This document shows positions 26,044-33,091 of a DNA stretch of 64,000 bases, one piece after another (the first letter of the stretch is position 1; the number at the start of each line of letters is the position of its first letter). The DNA comes from Amycolatopsis bartoniae (GTDB lineage Bacteria; Actinomycetota; Actinomycetes; Mycobacteriales; Pseudonocardiaceae). The stretch spans positions 496,001 to 560,000 of the forward strand of contig NZ_JACHWH010000001.1 in the NCBI RefSeq assembly GCF_014191255.1, given 5' to 3'. Below the pieces are notes generated by a model. It was given only the letters and a program-made list of their open reading frames with translations, was not told where the DNA came from and made no database searches. The position numbers and the translations under genes are program-made.

Positions 26044-26793
26044 TCAGCCCAGGAAGTCCGCCAGCGGTACGGGAGTCAGACCGTCCACTTGGGACTGTCG
26101 GGTGAACGCCGCGAAGTCCTCCACGAAGGTCTTGCGGAAGTGCATCAGCACGATGTCCCCGGCCCGCAGGTGCTTGCCCTCCTGGAAGTCGACCCGGCCG
26201 TCGTTCAGCGATGCCGTCCACAGCACGCTCACGCGCATCCCGCAGTTCGCCGCGGCTTTCAGGGTGTTGCCGTCCCACGAGCCGAACGGCGGGCGGAAGA
26301 ACACGGGCCGCACGCCGAGCGAACGCTGCAGGTCGTCGGCGTCGTCGCAGATCTCCTTCTGCTGGAACGCCAGGGACTTCCCGCGCAGGTCCGCGTGGTC
26401 CACCGTGTGGTCGCCCAGCGTCGCGCCCGCCGCGAGGATCTGCCGGAAGTAGTCCTCGTGCCCGCGCACGTAGATCTCGTTCAGGAACAGCACCGGGTGC
26501 ACCCCGGACTCGCGCAGCAGCCGCGGCGCGTCCGGTTGCTGCACGGCGCCGTCGTCGATCGTGAGGAACACGTACGGCTTGTCGACCGCGATCCGGCTCA
26601 CCTGCGGCACCTTGCCGCCGGTCACGGGCGCCGCGTGCTGTTGCACCTCGCCGAACGGGTAAGGCGTGCCCGGCGGCAGCGGCGCGGGGCTGTACGTCGG
26701 CACCGACGCCTCGATTCGGGCGGCACACCCGCTCACCAGCAAAACGACCGCGAGCACGACAGCTCGCCACGACACCGTCCGGTCCCCCTTCAT
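26044..26793 (-). CDS. Lipoprotein polysaccharide deacetylase (NodB-type)
   Basis: 249 residues from ATG 26793. The signal peptide ends in the lipobox LLVSGCAA, giving a lipid-anchored exported protein. The NodB core shows TIDDGA (motif 1, first D general base), DHTVDH (motif 2, His metal ligands), RPPFGSWDG (motif 3), and a final LMHFRK (motif 5). The family removes N-acetyl groups from cell-wall or other polysaccharides. The first motif has TIDDG where TFDDG is usual. Confidence 0.88.
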   Translation of the reverse strand: MKGDRTVSWRAVVLAVVLLVSGCAARIEASVPTYSPAPLPPGTPYPFGEVQQHAAPVTGGKVPQVSRIAVDKPYVFLTIDDGAVQQPDAPRLLRESGVHPVLFLNEIYVRGHEDYFRQILAAGATLGDHTVDHADLRGKSLAFQQKEICDDADDLQRSLGVRPVFFRPPFGSWDGNTLKAAANCGMRVSVLWTASLNDGRVDFQEGKHLRAGDIVLMHFRKTFVEDFAAFTRQSQVDGLTPVPLADFLG

Positions 26794-26846
26794 GACAGAA
26801 AGGTCGCGCGAGGGGACGTTGACGTTGCACGTACTGGGACGTGATC

Positions 26847-27290
26847 TCAGTCGCGTTCGGCGGCGCGGACCAGCCGGGCGGACAGGAACGAGATCGCTCC
26901 GCGCAGCGCCTGCCGCGCCACCGGACCGGTCCCGGGCACCTTCTCGGTGAACGACCCCCGCCAGCGCAGCTCGGTGCCACCTCCCGGCCGCGGCGTGAAG
27001 GTGACCTCGGCGCGGTAGTCGTCCACCGGTGCCGAGCGGGCGAAGGTGTAGACGTGGCGCCGGTTCTCCTCGTACTCCAGGGTCTCCTCGTACATGAACA
27101 CGGGGAACAGCCCGACGCGGCGCACCGCGCCCACGTCGCCGGGACGTTCGGCCCACCGCTCCCAGCCGGACTGGACGATGAGCGGTTTCGCCCACTCCGA
27201 CCAGCGGGCGCCGTCGGTTTCCAGCCGGAAGAGCCGCTCGGGCGAGGCGTTGCTGGTGCGGAGGACCTCGAAGGAGAACGTGCGTGCCAT
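26847..27290 (-). CDS. SRPBCC-family protein
   Basis: 147 residues from ATG 27290 (MARTFSFEVLRTSNASPERL). An in-frame start 4 codons upstream is possible. RTSNASPERLFRLETDGARW, then ALRGAISFLSARLVRAAERD at the end, fits the polyketide-cyclase/dehydrase superfamily. It binds an unknown hydrophobic ligand. Divergent from the antitoxin-like gene at 27354. Confidence 0.8.
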   Translation of the reverse strand: MARTFSFEVLRTSNASPERLFRLETDGARWSEWAKPLIVQSGWERWAERPGDVGAVRRVGLFPVFMYEETLEYEENRRHVYTFARSAPVDDYRAEVTFTPRPGGGTELRWRGSFTEKVPGTGPVARQALRGAISFLSARLVRAAERD

Positions 27291-27353
27291 GCCGGACATC
27301 ATCGAACAGGTGATCGTGGGGCGCTACCCGTCAGTACGGTGTTCGATGGCCGG

Positions 27354-27563
27354 ATGGGCATGAACTTCGACGACATCAGGAAGAAGGCCCAGGACGCACT
27401 GGGCCAGAACGCCGGGAAGATCGAGGAGGGCATCGACAAGGCGAGCGGTTTCGCCAAGTCGAAGCTCGGGCAGCACGCCGACAAGATCGACAACATGGCG
27501 GGGAAGGCGAAGGACCTGCTGCACCGCTCCCAGGGCGGGCCGGGTTCGCCGGACCAGGACTGA
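27354..27563 (+). CDS. Rv0909-type 'antitoxin' family small protein
   Basis: 69 residues. Amphipathic Lys/Ala-rich repeats DDIRKKAQDALGQNAGKIEE and GIDKASGFAKSKLGQHADKI match the abundant actinomycete family annotated as antitoxin (Rv0909-like). No toxin gene is adjacent, and most family members occur alone, so a toxin-antitoxin role is doubtful here. ATG 27360 is an alternative start. Confidence 0.75.
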   Translation: MGMNFDDIRKKAQDALGQNAGKIEEGIDKASGFAKSKLGQHADKIDNMAGKAKDLLHRSQGGPGSPDQD

Positions 27564-27680
27564 CACGCTCCGCGACGGTGCGCTGGATCTGACGCGCCGC
27601 TCACGGTGCCGCGGCCCAGGGCCGGGGGTGGCAGTGGCGTCGCGTGAGCGCCGTGGATACGGCCGGGAGCCGCCGAGGGG

Positions 27681-28175
27681 CCTGGCCGTGCCGCCGGGCG
27701 TTCTCGGTGGATGGGCCTGTCGGGCGTGGAGGTGGCGGCTGGTGAACCGCCGTGTGCTTCGGCTACGCGGTCGGGGATCGCCGTGGATGGGGCTGTCGGG
27801 AGTGGCCGCATAGCCCGGCTTCGCCGGGTCCCGCCCGCTTGGGCGGGGTGCCGGGGGCGGTCGGCTGGTCTGGCTAGGGGCGTGGAGGTGGTGGCTGGCA
27901 AGTCGCCGTGCGGTTTGGCCGTGCCGTCGGGCGTTCGCGGTGGATGGGGCTGTCGGGAGTGGCCGGATAGCCCGGCTTCGCCGGGTCCCGCCCGCTTGGG
28001 CGGGGTGCCGAGACTGAGTGCGGGGTGGCGTGACCGTGTAGACGTGGCGGCTGGCGAGCCGCCGCGTTCGGGGATCGCCGTGGAGGTGGCTGTCGGGAGT
28101 GGCCGCGGGAAGCCCGGCGTCGCCGCACCCCCGCGCTTGAGCGGGGGTGTCGGCAGATCTGGCCGTGCTGCCGGG
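27681..28175. repeat. Three degenerate ~155-bp intergenic repeats with nested hairpins
   Basis: The 641-bp gap between 27563 and 28205 has no convincing gene. Units begin near 27727, 27882 and 28038 (GTGGAGGTGGCGGCTGG and variants) and include a ~64-bp core that is nearly identical at 27790-27853 and 27948-28010, and is diverged near 28090-28152. The core contains AGCCCGGCTTCGCCGGGT and CCCGCCCGCTTGGGCGGGGT hairpins. A shorter partial copy precedes unit 1. They could be REP-like elements or processed RNA structures. Confidence 0.7.
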
Positions 28176-28204
28176 CGTAAAGGCGGCCCGGGAGAGGCGC
28201 CGCC

Positions 28205-29158
28205 TCAGAGCACTTCGCCGATGGCGACGTCCTCCGTGATGGCCGTGATCCGGCCGCCGCGGTCGCCCACCGCGCGCAGGCCCGCGCGGGCGTCCGGCGC
28301 GGTCAGGTCCAGCCGGATGCCGCTGGCCGTCTGGGCACGCCAGTGCGCAAGCGCTTGCGCGCCCTCGTGGCCGGACTTGATCGTCGCCGCCAGGCCGCCC
28401 GTCGAGGCGAGTGAACCGCGCATCGCGCCGAGCCTGCCGAGCGCCTCGTCGAGCACGGGCAGCAGCGCGTCCCGGTTGCCCTCGGTCATCGCCCGCACCA
28501 GTTCCGGCCGCGTGCCCGCGACGCGCGTGCCGTCCGTGAACGACCCCGCGGCCAGTGCCAGCGCGACCGGCCCGCCTTGCGCCCCGATCGTGGCGAGCAC
28601 CTCCGCGAACAGGTGCGGCAGGTGGGAGATCCGCGCGACCGCCTCGTCGTGGGCCGCCGCGGTGAGCGGGACGACGTGCGCCCCCACGTCCAGCGCGAGC
28701 CGCGCCACTTCCGCCCACGCCCCGAGGTCCGTGTCGTCCTCGACACACGTCACCCACGCCGCTCCGCGGAACAGCGCCTCGTTCCCCGCCGCCCAGCCGG
28801 ACTCGGCCGTGCCCGCCATCGGGTGGCCGCCGACGAACCGCGCGTCAGGCACGGCGGACCGCGCCGCCGCGAGCACTGGGGACTTCACACTCGTGACGTC
28901 GGTGACCAGGCAGTTCGGCGCGCAGCTGCCGACCTGGCGCAGCACGTCGCGCACCGCGGGCAGCGGCACCGCGAGCACCACGAGCGCGTCCTGTTCCGCA
29001 GCCCGCCGCAGCGCCGCCTCGACGTCTGTGGAAACGTCGAAACCGGCGGCGTCGACCGGGGAGGCACTGGCGCCCCAGGCCTCACGTCCCGCCGCGGAGG
29101 CCGCGCGCAGCAGCGAGCCGCCGATCAACCCGAGCCCGATCACGCATACGTCTCGCAC
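28205..29158 (-). CDS. tyrA: Prephenate dehydrogenase
   Basis: 317 residues. Rossmann motif VIGLGLIGGSL (about 6-16), the conserved VTDVTSVKSPVL and GGHPMAGTAESGW, and the C-terminal helical domain with H(ISHLPHLFAEVLA) and GSFTDGTRVA are those of TyrA, which oxidatively decarboxylates prephenate to 4-hydroxyphenylpyruvate for tyrosine synthesis. A C-terminal extension (about 260-317, ending AITEDVAIGEVL) may be a small regulatory domain. It lies just downstream of the M20 gene on the same strand. Confidence 0.93.
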   Translation of the reverse strand: MRDVCVIGLGLIGGSLLRAASAAGREAWGASASPVDAAGFDVSTDVEAALRRAAEQDALVVLAVPLPAVRDVLRQVGSCAPNCLVTDVTSVKSPVLAAARSAVPDARFVGGHPMAGTAESGWAAGNEALFRGAAWVTCVEDDTDLGAWAEVARLALDVGAHVVPLTAAAHDEAVARISHLPHLFAEVLATIGAQGGPVALALAAGSFTDGTRVAGTRPELVRAMTEGNRDALLPVLDEALGRLGAMRGSLASTGGLAATIKSGHEGAQALAHWRAQTASGIRLDLTAPDARAGLRAVGDRGGRITAITEDVAIGEVL

Positions 29159-29164
29159 GGAGCG

Positions 29165-30421
29165 TCATCCTGCCAGTGATCGCCGCCCAGACGCACGCAA
29201 CGCGTCGAGCGCGTACGCCGCGTACATTGCCACGCCCGAGGGAAGCGCGCTCTCCTCGTGCAGCACGCGGTTCGAGTGGTTCGAGGCCGCCTCCTCGGGA
29301 TCGACGCCGGGCGGGCACGTGCCGAGGAACGCGAAGGCGCCCGGAACCCGTTGCAGCACGTACGAGAAGTCCTCGCCGCCCATCATCGGCGCCGGCATCG
29401 GGACGGCGTTGTCGGCGCCCAGCACCTCGCGGCCCAGCGCGAGCACCCGCTCCGCCTCCACCGGGTCGTTCGCCGTGACCGGGTAGCCGGGTTCGAGGTC
29501 CACCTGGACCCGGCAGCTGTACGCCGATCCGACCGCTTCGCAGACCTTCGGCAGCTCCGCACGCACCAGCGCCCGGCTGTGCTCCGACAGCGTCCGGAAG
29601 GTGCCTTCGAGCTCGGCGACCTCGGGGATGATGTTGCTGGTCGTGCCACTGGAAATCCGCGTCACGGACAGCACCGCCGGGTCGAACACGCTGACTCGCC
29701 GGGTGATCATCGTCTGCAGCGCGCCGACCATCGCGGCCGCGGCGGGCACCGGGTCGATCGCGTGGTGCGGCGACGAGCCGTGCCCGCCCTTGCCGATCAC
29801 GCGGACCAGGAAGTTGTCCGTCGACGCCATCATCGGTCCCGGCCGGGTCTGCAGCTGCCCGGCGGCGATGTTGGCCGACACGTGCACCCCGAACGCCCGC
29901 TCGACGCGCTCGCCCGCCGCGTCGAGCACGCCCTCGTGGATCATGTGCCGCGCCCCGTGGAAGCCCTCCTCGCCGGGCTGGAACATGAACACGACGGACC
30001 CGGTGAGCTCGTCGGCGTGCGCGGCGAGGAGCCGGGCCGCGGAGGCGAGCATGGCGACGTGCGTGTCGTGCCCGCACGCGTGCATCACGCCGTCCTCCGC
30101 CGACGCGAACTCCAGGCCGGTGTCCTCCTGCAGCGGCAGCGCGTCCATGTCGCCGCGCAGCAGCACCGACGGGCCCGGCCGGGCGCCGCGCAGGACCGCG
30201 GTGACGGAGGTGGTCGACTTGCCGAGCGTCACCTCCAGCGGCAGGTCTTCGAGCGCGCGCCGGACCGCGGCCTGCGTGCGCGGCAGGTCGAGGCCGCGTT
30301 CGGGGTGCCGGTGGAGGTCGCGGCGCAGCTCGACGGTGGTCGCCTGCAACGCTTGTGCCTCGGCCAGCAGACCGGCGAACCGGGCGTCGGGCAACGAAGG
30401 CAGGTCGGTGGGTCCGCTCAT
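29165..30421 (-). CDS. M20-family amidohydrolase (carboxypeptidase/hippuricase type)
   Basis: 418 residues from ATG 30421. Metal-binding motifs are HACGHDTHVAML (about 108-119), GEEGFHGARHMI, and a C-terminal MMGGEDFSYVLQRVPGAF. DLHRHPERGLDLPRTQ at the N-terminus is typical of IAA-amino-acid or N-acyl-amino-acid hydrolases. These cleave N-acyl or peptide bonds of amino-acid conjugates with two metals. It ends 6 bp before tyrA, so the two may be cotranscribed. Confidence 0.9.
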   Translation of the reverse strand: MSGPTDLPSLPDARFAGLLAEAQALQATTVELRRDLHRHPERGLDLPRTQAAVRRALEDLPLEVTLGKSTTSVTAVLRGARPGPSVLLRGDMDALPLQEDTGLEFASAEDGVMHACGHDTHVAMLASAARLLAAHADELTGSVVFMFQPGEEGFHGARHMIHEGVLDAAGERVERAFGVHVSANIAAGQLQTRPGPMMASTDNFLVRVIGKGGHGSSPHHAIDPVPAAAAMVGALQTMITRRVSVFDPAVLSVTRISSGTTSNIIPEVAELEGTFRTLSEHSRALVRAELPKVCEAVGSAYSCRVQVDLEPGYPVTANDPVEAERVLALGREVLGADNAVPMPAPMMGGEDFSYVLQRVPGAFAFLGTCPPGVDPEEAASNHSNRVLHEESALPSGVAMYAAYALDALRASGRRSLAG

Positions 30422-30469
30422 GTGTCGATACTGACCCATGTCCCTCCGCCCCAGGTATACGGTGTGCGC

Positions 30470-30952
30470 ATGTCGGTGAAGGAGCCGGTCGCGGGGTTCG
30501 CCGTGGCTGTCGTCCGTGAGGACGGCAAGTGGCGGTGCAGCGCGTTGGATTCCGAGGCGCTGACGAATCTGGACGCGGCGATCACGGCACTGGGGAAGCT
30601 GCGCTCGACGGGCGCGGTGTTCGGCCTGCTGGCGGTCGACGACGAGTTCTTCGTGATCGTCCGGCCCAGTCCGCGTGGTCCGTCGCTGCTGCTGTCGGAC
30701 GCCGCGGCCGCGCTGGACTACGACATCGCCGCGGACGTGCTGGACGTGCTGCGCGTCGACCCGCCGGACGAGGACGACGACTCGATCTGGCCCGAGGGCG
30801 ACCTGGAGATCCTGGCGGACGTGGGGTTGCCGGGGCCGGAGCTCGAGGTCATCACGGGCGAGGTCGACCTGTACCCGGACGAGCAGCTGCAGATGATCGC
30901 CCAGCGCTGCGGGTTCGCCGACGAGTTCGCACAACTGCTCGACGAGATCTGA
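30470..30952 (+). CDS. tRNA adenosine deaminase-associated protein
   Basis: 160 residues, acidic. GFAVAVVREDGKWRCSALDS and the central FVIVRPSPRGPSLLLSDAAA, then DEDDDSIWPEGDLEILADVG, are typical of the small protein that precedes tadA in actinomycetes. Its stop overlaps the tadA start (TGATG), so production is coupled. It may help deaminase assembly; function is not established. Confidence 0.9.
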   Translation: MSVKEPVAGFAVAVVREDGKWRCSALDSEALTNLDAAITALGKLRSTGAVFGLLAVDDEFFVIVRPSPRGPSLLLSDAAAALDYDIAADVLDVLRVDPPDEDDDSIWPEGDLEILADVGLPGPELEVITGEVDLYPDEQLQMIAQRCGFADEFAQLLDEI

Positions 30953-31401
30953 TGGACGCCGCCTTGGTCCGCGTCGCGATCGAGGCCGCGCGCGAGGCCG
31001 GGCCGGACGTCCCGATCGGCGCGGCGGTCTTCGGCCCGGACGGGGCGTTGCTCGCGTCCGCGCACAACGCGCGCGAGGAGCGCGGCGACCCGACGGCGCA
31101 CGCGGAGGTCCTGGCGCTGCGCGAAGCGGCGCGCGTGCACGGTGACGGCTGGAGGCTGGAGGGCTGCACGCTCGCGGTGACGGTCGAGCCGTGCACGATG
31201 TGCGCGGGCGCGCTGGTCCTCGCGCGGGTGGCGCGCGTGGTGTTCGGGGCGTGGGAGCCGCGCACGGGCGCGGTCGGGTCGCTGTGGGACGTGGTGCGCG
31301 ACCGGCGGCTCAACCACCGGCCCGAGGTGGTGGGCGGCGTGCTGGAGGACGAGTGCGCTGAGTTGCTGGATTCCTTCTTCGCGGGTCACCGGGACGTGTG
31401 A
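30952..31401 (+). CDS. tadA: tRNA(adenine-34) deaminase TadA
   Basis: 149 residues. Zinc ligands H50 (HAE, with proton-shuttle E52), C81 and C84 (PCTMC) are present. It converts A34 to inosine in tRNA-Arg(ACG). The coupled upstream gene and the tRNA-Ser gene 300 bp downstream are the usual actinomycete order. A C-terminal helix with CAELLDSFFAGHR completes the fold. Confidence 0.95.
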   Translation: MDAALVRVAIEAAREAGPDVPIGAAVFGPDGALLASAHNAREERGDPTAHAEVLALREAARVHGDGWRLEGCTLAVTVEPCTMCAGALVLARVARVVFGAWEPRTGAVGSLWDVVRDRRLNHRPEVVGGVLEDECAELLDSFFAGHRDV

Positions 31402-31449
31402 CGCCGGCTGGTCGCGGGTAACCGTCGGTCAGGTCGGAAGGAGGAGCGG

Positions 31450-31665
31450 ATGAGCGTTCTGGAGCGTGCGAAGAGCAGGTCCCGCCAGCTGGTCGGGGCC
31501 GCGAAGCAGGAGTTCGGCCGCCGGACGGGCAACCAGCGTCTCGCGGCCTCCGGTCGGCGCGATCGTGTGGTGGGCAGTGTCCGCGAGACCACGAACGAGG
31601 TCCGCGACTGGGCGACGACCGCGGCGCGCGACGCCCGCCGCCGGTTCGGCAACCGCCCTCGGTGA
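31450..31665 (+). CDS. CsbD-like small basic protein
   Basis: 71 residues with an excellent ribosome site (GGAAGGAGGAGCGG). AKQEFGRRTGNQRLAASGRR resembles the CsbD stress-protein repeat (K-x3-G-x-T-G-N-x2-L). The C-terminus is very Arg-rich. CsbD proteins are general-stress markers in bacilli; the role is unknown. Confidence 0.7.
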   Translation: MSVLERAKSRSRQLVGAAKQEFGRRTGNQRLAASGRRDRVVGSVRETTNEVRDWATTAARDARRRFGNRPR

Positions 31666-31698
31666 AGCGCGCGGAGGGCGTGCAGTACCCTAGTCGGC

Positions 31699-31785
31699 GG
31701 TAGCGTGTCCGAGCGGCCGAAGGAGCACGACTCGAAATCGTGTGACGGTTAACCCCGTCCGTGGGTTCAAATCCCACCGCTACCG
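31699..31785 (+). tRNA. tRNA-Ser(CGA)
   Basis: 87 nt with acceptor stem GGTAGCG/CGCTACC and discriminator G. The anticodon loop CTCGAAA has CGA at 31733-31735, there is a long class II variable arm (TGTGACGGTTAACCCCGTCC), and the T-loop region is GGGTTCAAATCCC. No CCA is encoded. It reads UCG codons. Confidence 0.97.
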
Positions 31786-31800
31786 CTGGAGACAGACGAG

Positions 31801-31828
31801 ACGCCGGGTCCATCGGGCCCGGCGTTTT
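31801..31828 (+). terminator. Intrinsic terminator after tRNA-Ser(CGA)
   Basis: ACGCCGGG (31801-31808) pairs with CCCGGCGT (31818-31825) and is followed by a run of T (GTTTTG), 15 bp past the tRNA. A classical Rho-independent terminator. Confidence 0.85.
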
Positions 31829-31983
31829 GTCGTTTCGTCTCAGTTGGCGCCGGCTTGGCTGGGCGGAGCCACGGGGATGAGGTGCTCAATGGGCTACCTC
31901 TTCGTCGGTGGTCGTCGTCATGCGATTTCCTTCCACTGTGCGCTCTTCGGCCTGCGATGCTCTGTGTTGTGCTCTCGGTCCGG

Positions 31984-32484
31984 ATGAATGACTCGGCTGT
32001 CGCCTTGCTCGGTGAGCGACCGCTTCCCGCGCTCGCTCCCGGCTTGCGTGAGATGGCGGTTCGGGGCATCGAACGTCGGGACGCAGTCCTGACGTGGGCC
32101 GGATCGCCATTCGCCGCGGTCAGGTCGGCGCCTTCCTCCGACCTGACCGGCTGGGAGTGCGACGAGACCTCGTTTCACCTGGAACGCTTCGTGCCGGTCG
32201 ACAAGACGACCGACGAAGGTGTGCCGCACATTCCCGAGGAGGGACAGCGGATCCTGCTCAGCCAGGGACTCGCACTCGCATTGGCTCTGCGGGAGCAGGT
32301 CTACGCACTGACCCCAGTCGTGCCGGTCCGGTGCATCGTCGCTGCGAACGAGACCAACGGGACCTTCCGGTTCCACCAGATCCGCCCCGGGGAGGGCTGG
32401 AACGTGCCCGATCTCGACTTGTACCAGTCGGACAAGGTGCTCGTTGTCGACATTGAGCCGCCCGGCACAGCGGCGCGGCCGTAG
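31984..32484 (+). CDS. Hypothetical protein
   Basis: 166 residues from ATG 31984 (MNDSAVALLGERPLP). The frame stays open upstream, but the composition and the tRNA terminator there argue against a longer form. The middle has VPHIPEEGQRILLSQGLALA, and FRFHQIRPGEGWNVPDLDLY and KVLVVDIEP are beta-rich. No family is recognised. No helper gene is adjacent, and codon use is normal for the region. Confidence 0.6.
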   Translation: MNDSAVALLGERPLPALAPGLREMAVRGIERRDAVLTWAGSPFAAVRSAPSSDLTGWECDETSFHLERFVPVDKTTDEGVPHIPEEGQRILLSQGLALALALREQVYALTPVVPVRCIVAANETNGTFRFHQIRPGEGWNVPDLDLYQSDKVLVVDIEPPGTAARP

Positions 32485-32578
32485 AAGCGCAGTCGTCGTG
32501 TCGGTGCGCGTTTGACCTGAAAGACATTCGGGTAGTCCCGCCGGACCGTTCGTTGAACAGACAGCGAGAGGTGGGGCG

Positions 32579-32992
32579 ATGGGGGCGTGTGGGGAGCGGG
32601 CGCATCCCGCGGTCGGGGGCGCCGGCCTCAGGGCGTGGGCCCGGTCGTTGCTCATCTCCGAGTGGGCCCCCGAAAGCGTGCTCGACGTGCTCGTCGTCCT
32701 CGAAGAGCTGGTCGCCCACGTCTGCGCGACCAGTGGCGCCACCAGCGTCCGGCTGACCTACCGCAGCGGGAACTGCCTGCGGATCGAGGTCGTCGCCGGG
32801 CAACCACCCGTGCCGCTCTCCCCGGACGTCGGCGGCCTCCTGGTCCGGAACATCGCGCGGGCCTGCGGCACCACCGGAACCACCTACTGGGCCGACGTCT
32901 CGCTCACTCCCCGCCGGGTGCCGGCCGCGTTGCCGGGCGGTCGGGCGCTGGCCAGCGGCGGCTTCGAACTGGCACGGCCCTCGGTCAACTAG
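32579..32992 (+). CDS. Degenerate HATPase_c-like protein
   Basis: 137 residues. VLVVLEELVAHVCATSGATS (about 38-57) resembles the N-box of GHKL ATPases of the anti-sigma/RsbW type. RLTYRSGNCLRIEVV and GGLLVRNIARACG could be the following strands, but the G1/G2 ATP-lid motifs (DxGxG) are not seen. It may be an anti-sigma-like protein that has lost ATP binding. It is unlinked to a sigma factor. Confidence 0.5.
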   Translation: MGACGERAHPAVGGAGLRAWARSLLISEWAPESVLDVLVVLEELVAHVCATSGATSVRLTYRSGNCLRIEVVAGQPPVPLSPDVGGLLVRNIARACGTTGTTYWADVSLTPRRVPAALPGGRALASGGFELARPSVN

Positions 32993-33091
32993 CGTGCCGA
33001 ACCGTTACCTGTTGTTACAGCTCAGTCTTCCCCTGTCTCACTAGTTCGAGGGAGGATGCCTCGACCGATCGAGAGTTGAGGGGAACTGAGG

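Noticed and set aside
27354..27563. Functional toxin-antitoxin pair
   Set aside because: The small protein resembles the Rv0909-type antitoxin family but no toxin gene is adjacent on either strand.
27711..29486. Plus-strand frame through the intergenic repeats and opposite tyrA
   Set aside because: It merely reads through the repeats into antisense of tyrA. No start context, no homology visible.
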